Shown: one piece after another, positions 46,695 to 55,417 of the stretch | Numbering within the stretch: position 1 is the stretch's first letter | Layout: each line of letters begins with the position of its first letter | Source of the DNA: an uncultured Flavobacteriaceae bacterium | Lineage (GTDB): Bacteria; Bacteroidota; Bacteroidia; Flavobacteriales; Flavobacteriaceae | Direction of reading: 5' to 3' | Length of the DNA: 64,000 nucleotides | Assembly: GCA_947494695.1 (NCBI GenBank) | Contig: CANLWB010000009.1 | Span: 186,001 to 250,000 of the forward strand | Made by a program: the position numbers and the translations under genes | The notes under the pieces: generated by a model | Databases searched by the model: none | The model's input: only the letters and a program-made list of their open reading frames with translations | What the model was told of the DNA's origin: nothing

Positions 46695-47900
46695 ATGAAA
46701 ATTATTCATACCAACCTTACTTTAATCATCCTATGTCTTGTCTTTTCCTGCAATAGCAATAGCTCAAAACCAAATTCCACTACGTCGCTTGTCGAAGAGC
46801 AGTTGAATCTATCCAAAATGCAAATATCAGGTCTGCTTGATACCGCTATAGCCATAAAAAAGATCCCTAGAACGGTTAAATTGAATAAAGAAATTCGCTG
46901 GACAAATTCCAATTTCGATTGGACGGAAGGCTTTTTCCCTGGTACACTTTGGTATTTATATGAACATACCAAAGATGACAAATGGAAAAACGGAGCACAA
47001 GAATTACAAGCTTTATTCGAAAGTCATAAACATGTCACGAACAATCATGATCTGGGGTTTGTTTTTAATTGTTCATATGGAAATGGGTATAGATTAACCA
47101 AAAATGAAGCGTACAAAGCAACATTAATTACTGCTGCCGATTCTTTACTCACACGATTTAGTCCAAAAGTAGGATGCATTAAAAGTTGGAATGTAGATAA
47201 AGGTTGGCAATCTAAAAGAAACTGGCAGTTTCCTGTAATTATAGATAATATGATGAATCTTGAATTATTATTCAAAGTAAGTGAGTTTACCAATGATTCA
47301 AAGTATAAAAATGCGGCTATTAAGCATGCCAATACGACATTAGAGCATCACTTTAGACAAGATTATAGCTCATATCATGTCGTGGATTATGATCCATTAA
47401 CCGGAACCGTAAGACATAAGGAAACCGCACAAGGTTTTTCTAACGAAAGCTCCTGGGCGAGAGGACAGGCCTGGGGACTCTATGGTTTTACGATTTGCTA
47501 CAGGTTTACAAAAGATGAAAAATATTTAATTCAGGCTAAAAAAATTGCAGATTATATTCTAAATAATGCTCCAGAAGACCTCGTTCCGTTTTGGGATTAT
47601 AATGCGCCTAATATTCCAGATGAATTCAAAGATGTATCGGCTGCTTCAATTACATTATCAGCCTTAATTGAATTAGACGCATATACACAACATGCTTATT
47701 TCTCTAAAATAGAAAAATTAATGTATGCTTTATCTTCCAATACATATTTGGCTAAACATGGTGAAAATAATAACTTTATTTTAAAACATGGCGTGGGGAG
47801 TATTCCTCATAACAATGAAATCGATGTCCCATTAGCTTACGCAGATTACTATTATGTTGAAGCCCTAATGAGATACAAAAACGCTTACTCTAAAAATTAA
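46695..47900 (+). CDS. GH88 unsaturated glucuronyl hydrolase lipoprotein
   Basis: The 401-residue protein has a lipoprotein signal (LILCLVFSCNSNSS) and the GH88 alpha6/alpha6 barrel. Expected catalytic aspartates are in NNHDLGFVFNCSYGNGY and IIDNMMNLELLF. ARGQAWGLYGF and DVSAASITLSALIEL are further family landmarks. GH88 enzymes hydrate the 4,5-unsaturated uronic acid left at the non-reducing end by polysaccharide lyases and release it as a keto-sugar. This implies a lyase-cut, uronate-containing polysaccharide substrate. Confidence 0.93.
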   Translation: MKIIHTNLTLIILCLVFSCNSNSSKPNSTTSLVEEQLNLSKMQISGLLDTAIAIKKIPRTVKLNKEIRWTNSNFDWTEGFFPGTLWYLYEHTKDDKWKNGAQELQALFESHKHVTNNHDLGFVFNCSYGNGYRLTKNEAYKATLITAADSLLTRFSPKVGCIKSWNVDKGWQSKRNWQFPVIIDNMMNLELLFKVSEFTNDSKYKNAAIKHANTTLEHHFRQDYSSYHVVDYDPLTGTVRHKETAQGFSNESSWARGQAWGLYGFTICYRFTKDEKYLIQAKKIADYILNNAPEDLVPFWDYNAPNIPDEFKDVSAASITLSALIELDAYTQHAYFSKIEKLMYALSSNTYLAKHGENNNFILKHGVGSIPHNNEIDVPLAYADYYYVEALMRYKNAYSKN

Positions 47901-48290
47901 CCTCGTCCATAATAATATGGTTTCAAAAGTGCTATCCTTTATGACATTAACATTCAATGTATTAGAAAATAAGATGCTTCGTGATCCAACTGGCCAGCTC
48001 ATATTTTCAAGTTAAGGTAAAATGCCTGTTTGAGTATAGCGGAAGACATGTAACCCTTGATTTTAATAGTATTTTCCCAGAAAAACATTAAAATTATAAC
48101 ATTATCAATAACATAACAGACAGAATCTTTATTAGTTTCAACCTCAAGAATAAAGAATAAAAAAAATGTTATATCTTCAATGCCTTTAATGCTCAACGCA
48201 TTGAAATAAAAGTAGGCTAGGAAATTTAATAACTTACTTGCCTCATCTAAAAAGAACATTGTAACAACACATGAATCAATCCGTAAAAAA
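47901..48290. other. Gap between GH88 and TRAP genes
   Basis: The 390 bases contain no credible rightward gene. The leftward ORF at 47999-48382 is antisense to the TRAP start and lysine-rich with no family, so I do not call it. Confidence 0.45.
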
Positions 48291-49298
48291 ATGAGTATCA
48301 ACAAAAAAAGTAGAATTAAGAAGCTATATGCCATGCAGCTTTTAGTATTTGCTTTATGTTTTTTAATGCTCACCAATTGCAAAAGTAAAAACCAGGACGT
48401 TTACCTTTTTCGAGCTAGTCTTTTGGTAAATGAAGATCACACGGTTTTTAAGGGTTTCGAATATTTCAGTAAGATTTTAGAAGAACGTTCGAATGGTAGA
48501 ATGAAACTTCAGGTATACCCTTCAGAACAACTGGCAAAAGAAATTGAAGCCATTCGGCTTATTCAGGCGGAAGTGATTGATATGACGGTTACAAGTTCTT
48601 TATTAAACAATTGGTTTGAGACTGCTGTATTTTGCGAACTCCCTTTCTTTTTTAAGGACACGACCGAAGTTCAAAACTTTATAAAAGGTCCCGTAGGCCA
48701 GCGTATGGAAGACCAAATGATAAACATTACCGGGTTAAGACCATTGGGATATTTTCAAAGAGGAGCAAGACATCTCACTTCAAATAAACCCATAAAACAC
48801 CCCGATGATTTACAGGGCTTAATTGTAAGGGTTCCTAACGTACCTTCATTTGTAACGACCTGGGAAGCTTTGGGTGCGAAACCAACACCAATGGCATTTT
48901 CAGAAGTATTTACCTCCCTGCAACAAGGGACTATTGAAGCACAAGAAAACCCGTTTGCCTTTATTAAAAATGCCGGATTTTATGAAGTTCAAGACTATAT
49001 TAATCTAACAGGACATGTTTTAGGTTTTGGTTACCCCGTGATTGGTGAAAAACAATTTCAAAAACTACCCGAAGATCTAAAAGCTATTTTATTAGAAGCT
49101 GCCAAAGACATGCAGGCCTACGAACATAAATTATTCCTGGAAAACGAGTCTAAGATTATTGCGGAATTAAAATCTAAGGGTATGGAGTTTATTGAAGTGG
49201 ACAAGGAAGCCTTTATTAAAAAAAGTGAGAAAGCCATATACAACAGTTTATCAGAAGATATGCAAGCGGTTTATCGGGAGTTAAAAAAACAGGATTAA
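48291..49298 (+). CDS. dctP: TRAP transporter substrate-binding protein (DctP)
   Basis: The 335-residue protein has a lipoprotein-type signal (LLVFALCFLMLTNCKSK) and the DctP fold: HTVFKGFEYFSKILEERSNGRMKLQVYPSEQL, then QGLIVRVPNVPSFVTTWEALGAKPTPMAFSEVFTSLQQGTIEAQENP. The Arg in LIVRVPN is the residue that usually binds a substrate carboxylate, so an acidic sugar is likely. With DctQ and DctM it forms a complete sodium-driven importer. Tethering by a lipid is less usual for DctP. Confidence 0.93.
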   Translation: MSINKKSRIKKLYAMQLLVFALCFLMLTNCKSKNQDVYLFRASLLVNEDHTVFKGFEYFSKILEERSNGRMKLQVYPSEQLAKEIEAIRLIQAEVIDMTVTSSLLNNWFETAVFCELPFFFKDTTEVQNFIKGPVGQRMEDQMINITGLRPLGYFQRGARHLTSNKPIKHPDDLQGLIVRVPNVPSFVTTWEALGAKPTPMAFSEVFTSLQQGTIEAQENPFAFIKNAGFYEVQDYINLTGHVLGFGYPVIGEKQFQKLPEDLKAILLEAAKDMQAYEHKLFLENESKIIAELKSKGMEFIEVDKEAFIKKSEKAIYNSLSEDMQAVYRELKKQD

Positions 49299-49335
49299 AG
49301 ACAGGTACATAAATAACGTATTAAAAATCGAACTT

Positions 49336-49797
49336 GTGAAAAAATACATTGAAAAGTTTTTAAAAATTGGCACTATTTGGAGTGTTTTCCTGTTGATTGG
49401 GTCTGTACTATTACAAATATTTGCTCGATTTTTTTTAGAGCAAGCACCGTCATGGACCGAAGAAGTATCCCGACTATTTTTTATTTTTTCTGTAGCTTTT
49501 GCATCAGCCCTGGCATTAAAATCAAATTATTATATCCATTTGGACGTGTTTTTTAATATGTTGAAGAAAAACTGGCAAAAAAGAGTTAACATCATCATTT
49601 TAATCGCTGTCTTTTTGCTTTTTTTGGTACTTACCATTGGGGCCTTTGAATTTGTAGTTATGGGCTTCACAGAGCACTCTCCAAGTATGGGTATTAAAAT
49701 GGGAATTGTATTTTCCAGCATGCTTATTTTAGGAATTGCTATGTGCTATTTTATAGGCTTAAAGCTATTAAAACAACTTAAAAAATCACAATCATGA
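49336..49797 (+). CDS. dctQ: TRAP transporter small permease (DctQ)
   Basis: The 153-residue four-helix membrane protein starts at a GTG (MKKYIEKFLKIGTIWSVFLLIG) and carries the DctQ line PSWTEEVSRLFFIFSVAFASALALKSNYYIHLDVF. It overlaps the DctM gene by four bases. Confidence 0.92.
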   Translation: MKKYIEKFLKIGTIWSVFLLIGSVLLQIFARFFLEQAPSWTEEVSRLFFIFSVAFASALALKSNYYIHLDVFFNMLKKNWQKRVNIIILIAVFLLFLVLTIGAFEFVVMGFTEHSPSMGIKMGIVFSSMLILGIAMCYFIGLKLLKQLKKSQS

Positions 49798-51068
49798 TAT
49801 TAGTCTTGTTTATTGTTTTTGTAGTATGCTTAATACTGCGTTTTCCTATTGCATTTTCATTAGGGTTATCGTGTCTGGTTTATATTGTTTTAAATGGCAT
49901 TCCTATAGTGGTTATCCCTATGAAACTCTATTCGGGGATTGACGTCTTTGTTTTATTAAGCATCCCTGGTTTTATCATGGCCGGAAATTTGATGAATTAT
50001 GGCGGACTTACAGAAAAGATTGTCAATTTCTGCAACCACCTAATGGGACATATCACAGGTGGTTTATCTTTAGTAAATATTGGAGCATCCATGTTATTTG
50101 CAGGTATTTCTGGTACTGCGGTTTCAGATACCGCCAGTATGGGCTCTATTATGATTCCTGCTATGAAAAAAGAAGGTTATGATGCCGACTTTTCATGTGC
50201 AGTAACGGCTGCTTCATCCACTATGGGGCCAATAATACCGCCAAGCATTCCCATGATTATTGCAGCCACTTTAAGCGGACTTTCTGTTGGAAGGCTTTTT
50301 CTCGCTGGAGCACTTCCAGGACTATTATTAGGTGGTGGTTTAATGGCCACTGCATATTTTATATCTAAAAAGAAGAAATATCCCAAGCACCCAAAAAGTA
50401 GTTTAAAACAAGTATTGCATAGCTTTAAAGACACGTTTTGGTCTCTATTAATGACGTTTATCATTCTCTTTGGAATTATTGGGGGTGTTTTCACACCAAC
50501 CGAAGCCTCTATTATTGCTGTGATTTATGCGTTATTAATTGGTGCTTTCGTTTATAAAAAGCTAAACTTTAAAAAAGTTCAAATCATCGTTTTAGATTCT
50601 ATGAAAACCTCGGCATCGCTCATGCTATTAGTTGGTTTTGCTAATTTATTTGGCTGGATTCTAATCACCGAACAAGTACCTCAGCTCATTTCATCCGAAA
50701 TTCTAGGGATTTCCACAAATAAGTATATGGTATTACTTATGATAAACATCCTACTCATTTTTGTAGGCACATTTATGGAAACCATTGCAGCTCTATTAAT
50801 CCTTTTCCCTATTTTACTCAAACTGGCTATTTCTGTAGATATAGACCCTATCCATTTTGCGGTAATTGCAGTACTAAATCTCATTATTGGCTTAACAACA
50901 CCTCCTGTTGGTGTGTGTTTGTTTATTTCTTCAAGTATTGGAAAAGTATCTATCGCAAAAGTTAGCAAAGCTGGATTTCCATTTTTAATCGTTAGCTTTA
51001 TAGTTCTGGCTGTGGTTACTTTATTTCCAGAGATTTCATTAGTATTGCCTGCTTGGATTTTAGATTAA
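49794..51068 (+). CDS. dctM: TRAP transporter large permease (DctM)
   Basis: The 424-residue protein has twelve or so helices with the DctM landmarks LLSIPGFIMAGNLMNYGGL, SGTAVSDTASMGSIMIPAMKKEGYD, GPIIPPSIPMIIA and NLIIGLTTPPVGVCLFI. It translocates the substrate bound by DctP. A degenerate copy of its last 90 or so bases is found downstream at about 51950-52040. Confidence 0.94.
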   Translation: MILVLFIVFVVCLILRFPIAFSLGLSCLVYIVLNGIPIVVIPMKLYSGIDVFVLLSIPGFIMAGNLMNYGGLTEKIVNFCNHLMGHITGGLSLVNIGASMLFAGISGTAVSDTASMGSIMIPAMKKEGYDADFSCAVTAASSTMGPIIPPSIPMIIAATLSGLSVGRLFLAGALPGLLLGGGLMATAYFISKKKKYPKHPKSSLKQVLHSFKDTFWSLLMTFIILFGIIGGVFTPTEASIIAVIYALLIGAFVYKKLNFKKVQIIVLDSMKTSASLMLLVGFANLFGWILITEQVPQLISSEILGISTNKYMVLLMINILLIFVGTFMETIAALLILFPILLKLAISVDIDPIHFAVIAVLNLIIGLTTPPVGVCLFISSSIGKVSIAKVSKAGFPFLIVSFIVLAVVTLFPEISLVLPAWILD

Positions 51069-51342
51069 ACTGTTTTAAAAATTTCTGATTGTCTGTAATT
51101 TGTCATAATAGAATTTTGTCAATCTGGAGGTGTTTAAATTTTAGGTTTAAACTGCTAAATATTACCATTATAAGATTCTTCACTGCTGTTTAGGAATGAC
51201 ACAAAGCATGTGTTTATGATACAAAACGGACATTCAAATAAAAATTTAACAGTTAAAAATATCAAAAAAGTTTAAGGCTTTTATTTGCATGTATTATCTT
51301 ATATACTAATTAAATAAAATTAACCCCTTAAATCTAAAAAAC

Positions 51343-51828
51343 ATGAGCACACAGATGCAAATTGGAGGTATTATTATAGATATCCCTATTCTCCTTGAAA
51401 AATTAACCCCATCAACATCTCCAATTATTGAGCCCGAAACTTCAATTCCTGAGCCCGCGACAAATGTCATAGAAAAAGACGACAAAAACTACGTCAATAT
51501 TTTCGCTTATTTACCAAATCATTTAGTTGAAGTAGAACAGGTTGAAAGTGCTATAGAAATCACTAAAGACATATGGCTTCAATTTAATGGACTTGTAAAT
51601 ATCCCTACACCAATACCTAATGCCCCCAGTGGTACTGTACTTTGTAGAGCTTTTAAAGTAGTTTTTAATTCTGATGTACCAGATCCCCAACCATATCCTG
51701 ATTTATACAGAATATCATTTAGTTATGCTGTAACGGCAGATAGTGTTAATGCCGAAGCTCTTTTTGTACAAACCGAAAATTTAGACCCGGAAACTTCAAG
51801 AGGAACCGTAACAACCATTAGACGATAA
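51343..51828 (+). CDS. Unknown 161-residue protein, copy 1
   Basis: I recognise no family. The protein lacks a signal peptide or helix for membranes. It opens with MQIGGIIIDIPILLEKLTPS, has a Pro/Thr/Ser-rich linker, then a beta-rich core (NYVNIFAYLPNHLVEVEQVESAIEI; YRISFSYAVTADSVNAEALFV) with PTPIPNAPSGTVLC and ends SRGTVTTIRR. It is about 70 percent similar by eye to the protein at 52152. It is followed by a two-base gap and a broken start of the kinase gene. It may work with the histidine kinase/LytTR pair. Confidence 0.7.
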   Translation: MSTQMQIGGIIIDIPILLEKLTPSTSPIIEPETSIPEPATNVIEKDDKNYVNIFAYLPNHLVEVEQVESAIEITKDIWLQFNGLVNIPTPIPNAPSGTVLCRAFKVVFNSDVPDPQPYPDLYRISFSYAVTADSVNAEALFVQTENLDPETSRGTVTTIRR

Positions 51829-51915
51829 TAATGAAATGGTTCGTTTTTTTATGGACTCCAAATAAGTCTGTTTTCTCAAAACAATATTGATGACATCCAA
51901 TTAAAACGAGCCATT
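51829..51915 (+). pseudogene. Duplicated 5' fragment of the histidine kinase gene
   Basis: The bases atgaaatggttcgttttttt, followed by about 65 more, nearly duplicate the start of the kinase gene at 52637. One substitution and one extra base (gactccaaataagt versus gattccaataagt) shift the frame to a quick stop. Identity ends at gagccatt. Confidence 0.9.
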
Positions 51916-51949
51916 TTAATGGCTTTAAGCCATTAAAAAGTATCCATAC

Positions 51950-52040
51950 CACTTTCAATCTTAAACTTCATAGTTCTTACCTTGGTTACCATGTTCTATA
52001 AATTTCATTTGTATTGCCTGATTAGATTTCATATTAAATT
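51950..52040 (+). pseudogene. Duplicated 3' fragment of dctM
   Basis: The sequence catagttct...tggttac...atttcatttgtattgcctga followed by ttgttttaaaaattt matches the end of dctM at about 50990-51075 with many changes. With the kinase fragment before it, it marks the junction of a tandem duplication. Confidence 0.7.
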
Positions 52041-52151
52041 GTTTTAAAAATTTAACGGTCAAAAATTTCGAGGATATTTGAGGTTTTTTTTATTTATAAG
52101 TATTAACTTACCCCTCATTTAAAGAAGATTAACACCCTAAATCATTAAAAC

Positions 52152-52634
52152 ATGAGTACACCATTACAACTTGGAGGAATAGCAATAGACACGCCTATTC
52201 TTCTGGAAAAATTAGAACCAACAACACCTGCTCCTGCTCACCACACTAATGTCGTTCCAGAGCCTCTAGCCAACGTTATTGAGATGGGCGACAAATATCA
52301 CGTCAATATTTTTGCCTATTTACCCGACAATCTCATTGACTTAGAGCATGTAGAAAGTGCTGCCAAGGTATCCAACAAAATATGGTTACAATACAACGGG
52401 CTAGCAAATATCCCTACGCCAATACCCAATCAACCTAGTGGAACTGTACTTTGCAGAACGTTCGAAGTGGTTTTCGAGTCTCAGGAAGAAGCTACTAAAT
52501 ACCCTAATTTATACAGAATTTCATTCAACTATTCGGTAAGAGCACATAGTGTTAATGCAGAAGCTATTTTTGTCTTAAGTGAAAACTTAGATCCGAAGAC
52601 TTCCAGAGGAACTATTACGACTGTTAGAAGATAA
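52152..52634 (+). CDS. Unknown 160-residue protein, copy 2
   Basis: This is a paralogue of the 51343 product with the same order of segments: MSTPLQLGGIAIDTPILLEK, the proline-rich linker (here with APAHHTN), YHVNIFAYLPDNLIDLEHVESA, PTPIPNQPSGTVLCRTFEVVF, YRISFNYSVRAHSVNAEAIFV and SRGTITTVRR. The kinase ATG follows after two bases, so this copy is probably translationally coupled to it. No function is known to me. Confidence 0.7.
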   Translation: MSTPLQLGGIAIDTPILLEKLEPTTPAPAHHTNVVPEPLANVIEMGDKYHVNIFAYLPDNLIDLEHVESAAKVSNKIWLQYNGLANIPTPIPNQPSGTVLCRTFEVVFESQEEATKYPNLYRISFNYSVRAHSVNAEAIFVLSENLDPKTSRGTITTVRR

Positions 52635-52636
52635 TA

Positions 52637-54370
52637 ATGAAATGGTTCGTTTTTTTATGGATTCCAATAAGTCTGTTTTCTCAAAACAATATTGATGACA
52701 TCCAATTAAAACGAGCCATTGAAACTGTTTGCCGGGGAAAATCCCCTAACTTTCACAAAGCCCATCTATTCTATTTTAAACAAGACATGGACTCTGCATA
52801 TTTATATAGTAGTAGAGCCTCTCACTTAAGAAAAAGAGATGAAATAAACGATTTTTTAAATTTGATATATGGGGTAAGTGCTTATAAAAAGAAATTTGAT
52901 TCTATTGCAAAAAACAAACTTGACAATATAAGTCCTGAATTCCCTTTTCAACATCTCGTCAATTTTAACCTAGCGGGTATTTCCGTAGAATCCCAAAAAT
53001 TTAAAGAAGCTTTAATATATTATAACAAAGCTCTGAACAATAATAAAATTAAAAGTAATACTAAGCTAAAAATTGCTTACCACAATATTGGTATTTGCCA
53101 CTTACACTTGAAAAATTATAATAGGGCTGAAACCTTTTTAAAAAAAGAAATTGAGATCGCTAAATTGGATAAAGACACCTTAGGCCTGTTATACGCGAAA
53201 TTAGATCTGGGCAATGTATACTACGAGCAATATAAGGACAGCCAAGCTATAGCTTTATTTGAAGAAGCTTATCATTTAGGGAAAACTCAGGAGGATTTAG
53301 CCACAAAACAAATTACAACTCAAAATATGGCTGTAGTAGAGAAAAACAGAAATAACTATAAAAAAAGTGTCGAATATTTTGAAGAAAGTATAGAGTTGAA
53401 AGATTCCCTATGGAATAAGGACAAAATTTCATTGCTACTAGAAAAAGACAAACAACAAATTGTAGCTTTAAAAGAAAAGGAAGTTCAAATTCAAAAAGAG
53501 CATGTTAAATTTCAAAAACAACGAAGCCATTGGTTTTTAGGAGGTGGTATCGTGTTCTTCCTGCTGTTCGGGATGTTACTTTATTTCTATAACATTAAGA
53601 CCCAACAAAACAGAACGATCACCGCTCAGAAAAAACAATTAGAAACATTAAATAACACAAAAAACTATTTGCTGTCTGTAATCTCTCATGACTTAAGATC
53701 TCCACTCAATTCCATCAATTATAATAATGAAACGCTACATCATGCATTAACCCATAACGACTCTCAGAAAGCATTACAACTAAATAATGAAAACATAACG
53801 ATTTCTAAAAACACGTCTCACCTACTAAACAACATTCTAAACTGGGCACTTGAGCAAAATGATCAATTATTGTTTTATCCTGATGTCCATAACATAGGCA
53901 TCCTAATAGAATCGGTCTTGTTTGATTATACCCCATTGGCTGCTATTAAAAATATTGATCTGGCATCAAACTTTCAAAATACACATACACAAGTGTTTTT
54001 AGATCAGGAGTTGTTTAAAATTACGTTTAGGAATTTAATTGACAATGCTATTAAATATACACCAGAGCATGGCAAAATAACTGTAGACATGTCTATTTCA
54101 GACCATACATGCTTTATTGAAATAAAAGATAATGGTCCGGGAATGCCTCAAGATATTCTTGATACCATCAATACCTACGAAACCCTAACCATAGAAAAAA
54201 TTGATCGCTCTAAAGGGCTTGGGCTAGGTTTACTTCTAAGTAAAGTGTTAATGCACAAAAACAAGGGCATTTTTAAGATAAAAAACAACGACAATAAGGG
54301 AATAATAATTACCTTGGGAGCACCTTTAAAAATGTCTGAAAATGAGGCCCCTGCACATACTCTTGCTTGA
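52637..54370 (+). CDS. TPR-containing sensor histidine kinase
   Basis: The 577-residue protein has a signal peptide (MKWFVFLWIPISLFSQ), a TPR sensor region at about 80-260 (HIGICHLHLKNYNRAETFLKKEIE-type units), a helix near 300-322 (WFLGGGIVFFLLFGMLLYFYN), HisKA (LSVISHDLRSPLNSINYNN, His near 349) and HATPase (FRNLIDNAIKYTPEHGK; DNGPGMPQD; GLGLGLLLSK). It should phosphorylate the response regulator overlapping its 3' end by 29 bases. It does not resemble the HTCS of the PUL. Confidence 0.9.
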   Translation: MKWFVFLWIPISLFSQNNIDDIQLKRAIETVCRGKSPNFHKAHLFYFKQDMDSAYLYSSRASHLRKRDEINDFLNLIYGVSAYKKKFDSIAKNKLDNISPEFPFQHLVNFNLAGISVESQKFKEALIYYNKALNNNKIKSNTKLKIAYHNIGICHLHLKNYNRAETFLKKEIEIAKLDKDTLGLLYAKLDLGNVYYEQYKDSQAIALFEEAYHLGKTQEDLATKQITTQNMAVVEKNRNNYKKSVEYFEESIELKDSLWNKDKISLLLEKDKQQIVALKEKEVQIQKEHVKFQKQRSHWFLGGGIVFFLLFGMLLYFYNIKTQQNRTITAQKKQLETLNNTKNYLLSVISHDLRSPLNSINYNNETLHHALTHNDSQKALQLNNENITISKNTSHLLNNILNWALEQNDQLLFYPDVHNIGILIESVLFDYTPLAAIKNIDLASNFQNTHTQVFLDQELFKITFRNLIDNAIKYTPEHGKITVDMSISDHTCFIEIKDNGPGMPQDILDTINTYETLTIEKIDRSKGLGLGLLLSKVLMHKNKGIFKIKNNDNKGIIITLGAPLKMSENEAPAHTLA

Positions 54371-55079
54371 AGATGACATTCATGATTTACAACAAATAAT
54401 GAATGTATTATCTGAAAACTATACCATCACAACGGTTAACTCCTTACATAAGGGAAAAAACATACTGGAATCTACGCATTTCGACCTTGCTATTCTGGAC
54501 ATTAGCATTAACGGCAAGCCTGATGGTATCGAACTTGCAAAGCACATACAATCGTTAGCGTCTCCCATACCATTTTTGTTTCTAACGGCAACACAAAGCA
54601 GAGCGACTTTCGAAGAAGCTAAACTTACCTTACCATTTACTTATCTTCTAAAGCCCTTCAATATTATAGAATTACAATATGCTATTGAGCTTGCTATTGA
54701 AAAGCACTTCCAAAATGAAAACAAACCGGTTTTAAGCCAAGAAGGTATTTTAACGACAGATTACGTCTTTGTAAAAAAACAAGGTAAAATATTTAAAGTG
54801 GTTATCGACGATATTGAATATGTAGAGGTTGAAGAAAACTATTGTATGCTGTGCAGTAAAGCGGAAAAGCACATGGTCAGACTTTCGCTAACTAAAATAA
54901 AGGACATCTTGTATCAGAAAAAATTCATACAAATACATAGAAAAATTTTAGTGAATTTAAATAGGGTTAAATCATTGAATTTATCCGAAAACACGGTTTA
55001 TCTAAATTCTGGTTCCCATGTTACTATTAGTGACCGTTATAAAAAGAAATTTCTTCAAAATCATTCTATTTTAAAGTAA
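54342..55079 (+). CDS. LytTR-type response regulator
   Basis: The 245-residue protein has a receiver domain (HILLLEDDIHDLQQIMNVL; phosphoacceptor Asp near 51 in LAILDISINGKPDGIELAKHI; Lys in YLLKPFN) and a LytTR DNA-binding domain (about 140-240; DDIEYVEVEENYCML; FIQIHRKILVNLNRVKSL). It overlaps the kinase gene by 29 bases, so the two form a pair. Targets may include the unknown 161-residue proteins upstream. Confidence 0.92.
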   Translation: MRPLHILLLEDDIHDLQQIMNVLSENYTITTVNSLHKGKNILESTHFDLAILDISINGKPDGIELAKHIQSLASPIPFLFLTATQSRATFEEAKLTLPFTYLLKPFNIIELQYAIELAIEKHFQNENKPVLSQEGILTTDYVFVKKQGKIFKVVIDDIEYVEVEENYCMLCSKAEKHMVRLSLTKIKDILYQKKFIQIHRKILVNLNRVKSLNLSENTVYLNSGSHVTISDRYKKKFLQNHSILK

Positions 55080-55417
55080 CATATTACCACGCAAAAAAGT
55101 AAAGATGCGCTTGTCATTAAAAACGAGCCACTCGTAACATCATTTACCTCGTTTATGTATATTTTTATATACGGCACCTTATTTTATTACAAATTTGTAC
55201 AAGGTTATATTAAACATAAACACCTTATTATGTTGAGTGCTTCGACTGCGCACAGCCCGTACTTTGTCAAGATGTTTTCAGACCGCTATTAATTAATATA
55301 AATTTTGACAAGTCTTGCCTTGAGCGGAGTCGAAAGACTCAAGATAAATTCAATGTAAACTACGATGATTTTTAGATCTTTTTATAAACTTTAAGCGTCC
55401 AAATCAAATTATTCGAC
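55080..55417. other. Gap containing an inverted repeat
   Basis: The 338 bases hold the palindromic repeat at 55233-55342 and no gene. The first part (ttattttattaca... ) is AT-rich. Confidence 0.4.
55233..55342. repeat. Inverted-repeat REP-like unit
   Basis: The left arm ttgagtgcttcgactgcgc at 55233-55251 and right arm ttgagcggagtcgaaagact at 55320 onward are near reverse complements, enclosing about 65 bases. The core gctTCGACTgcgc is related to the arms of the 2.7-3.8 kb array, but the sequence is otherwise different. Confidence 0.65.

Noticed and set aside
47999-48382. 127-residue leftward ORF
   Set aside because: Antisense to the TRAP binding-protein start; no recognisable fold.
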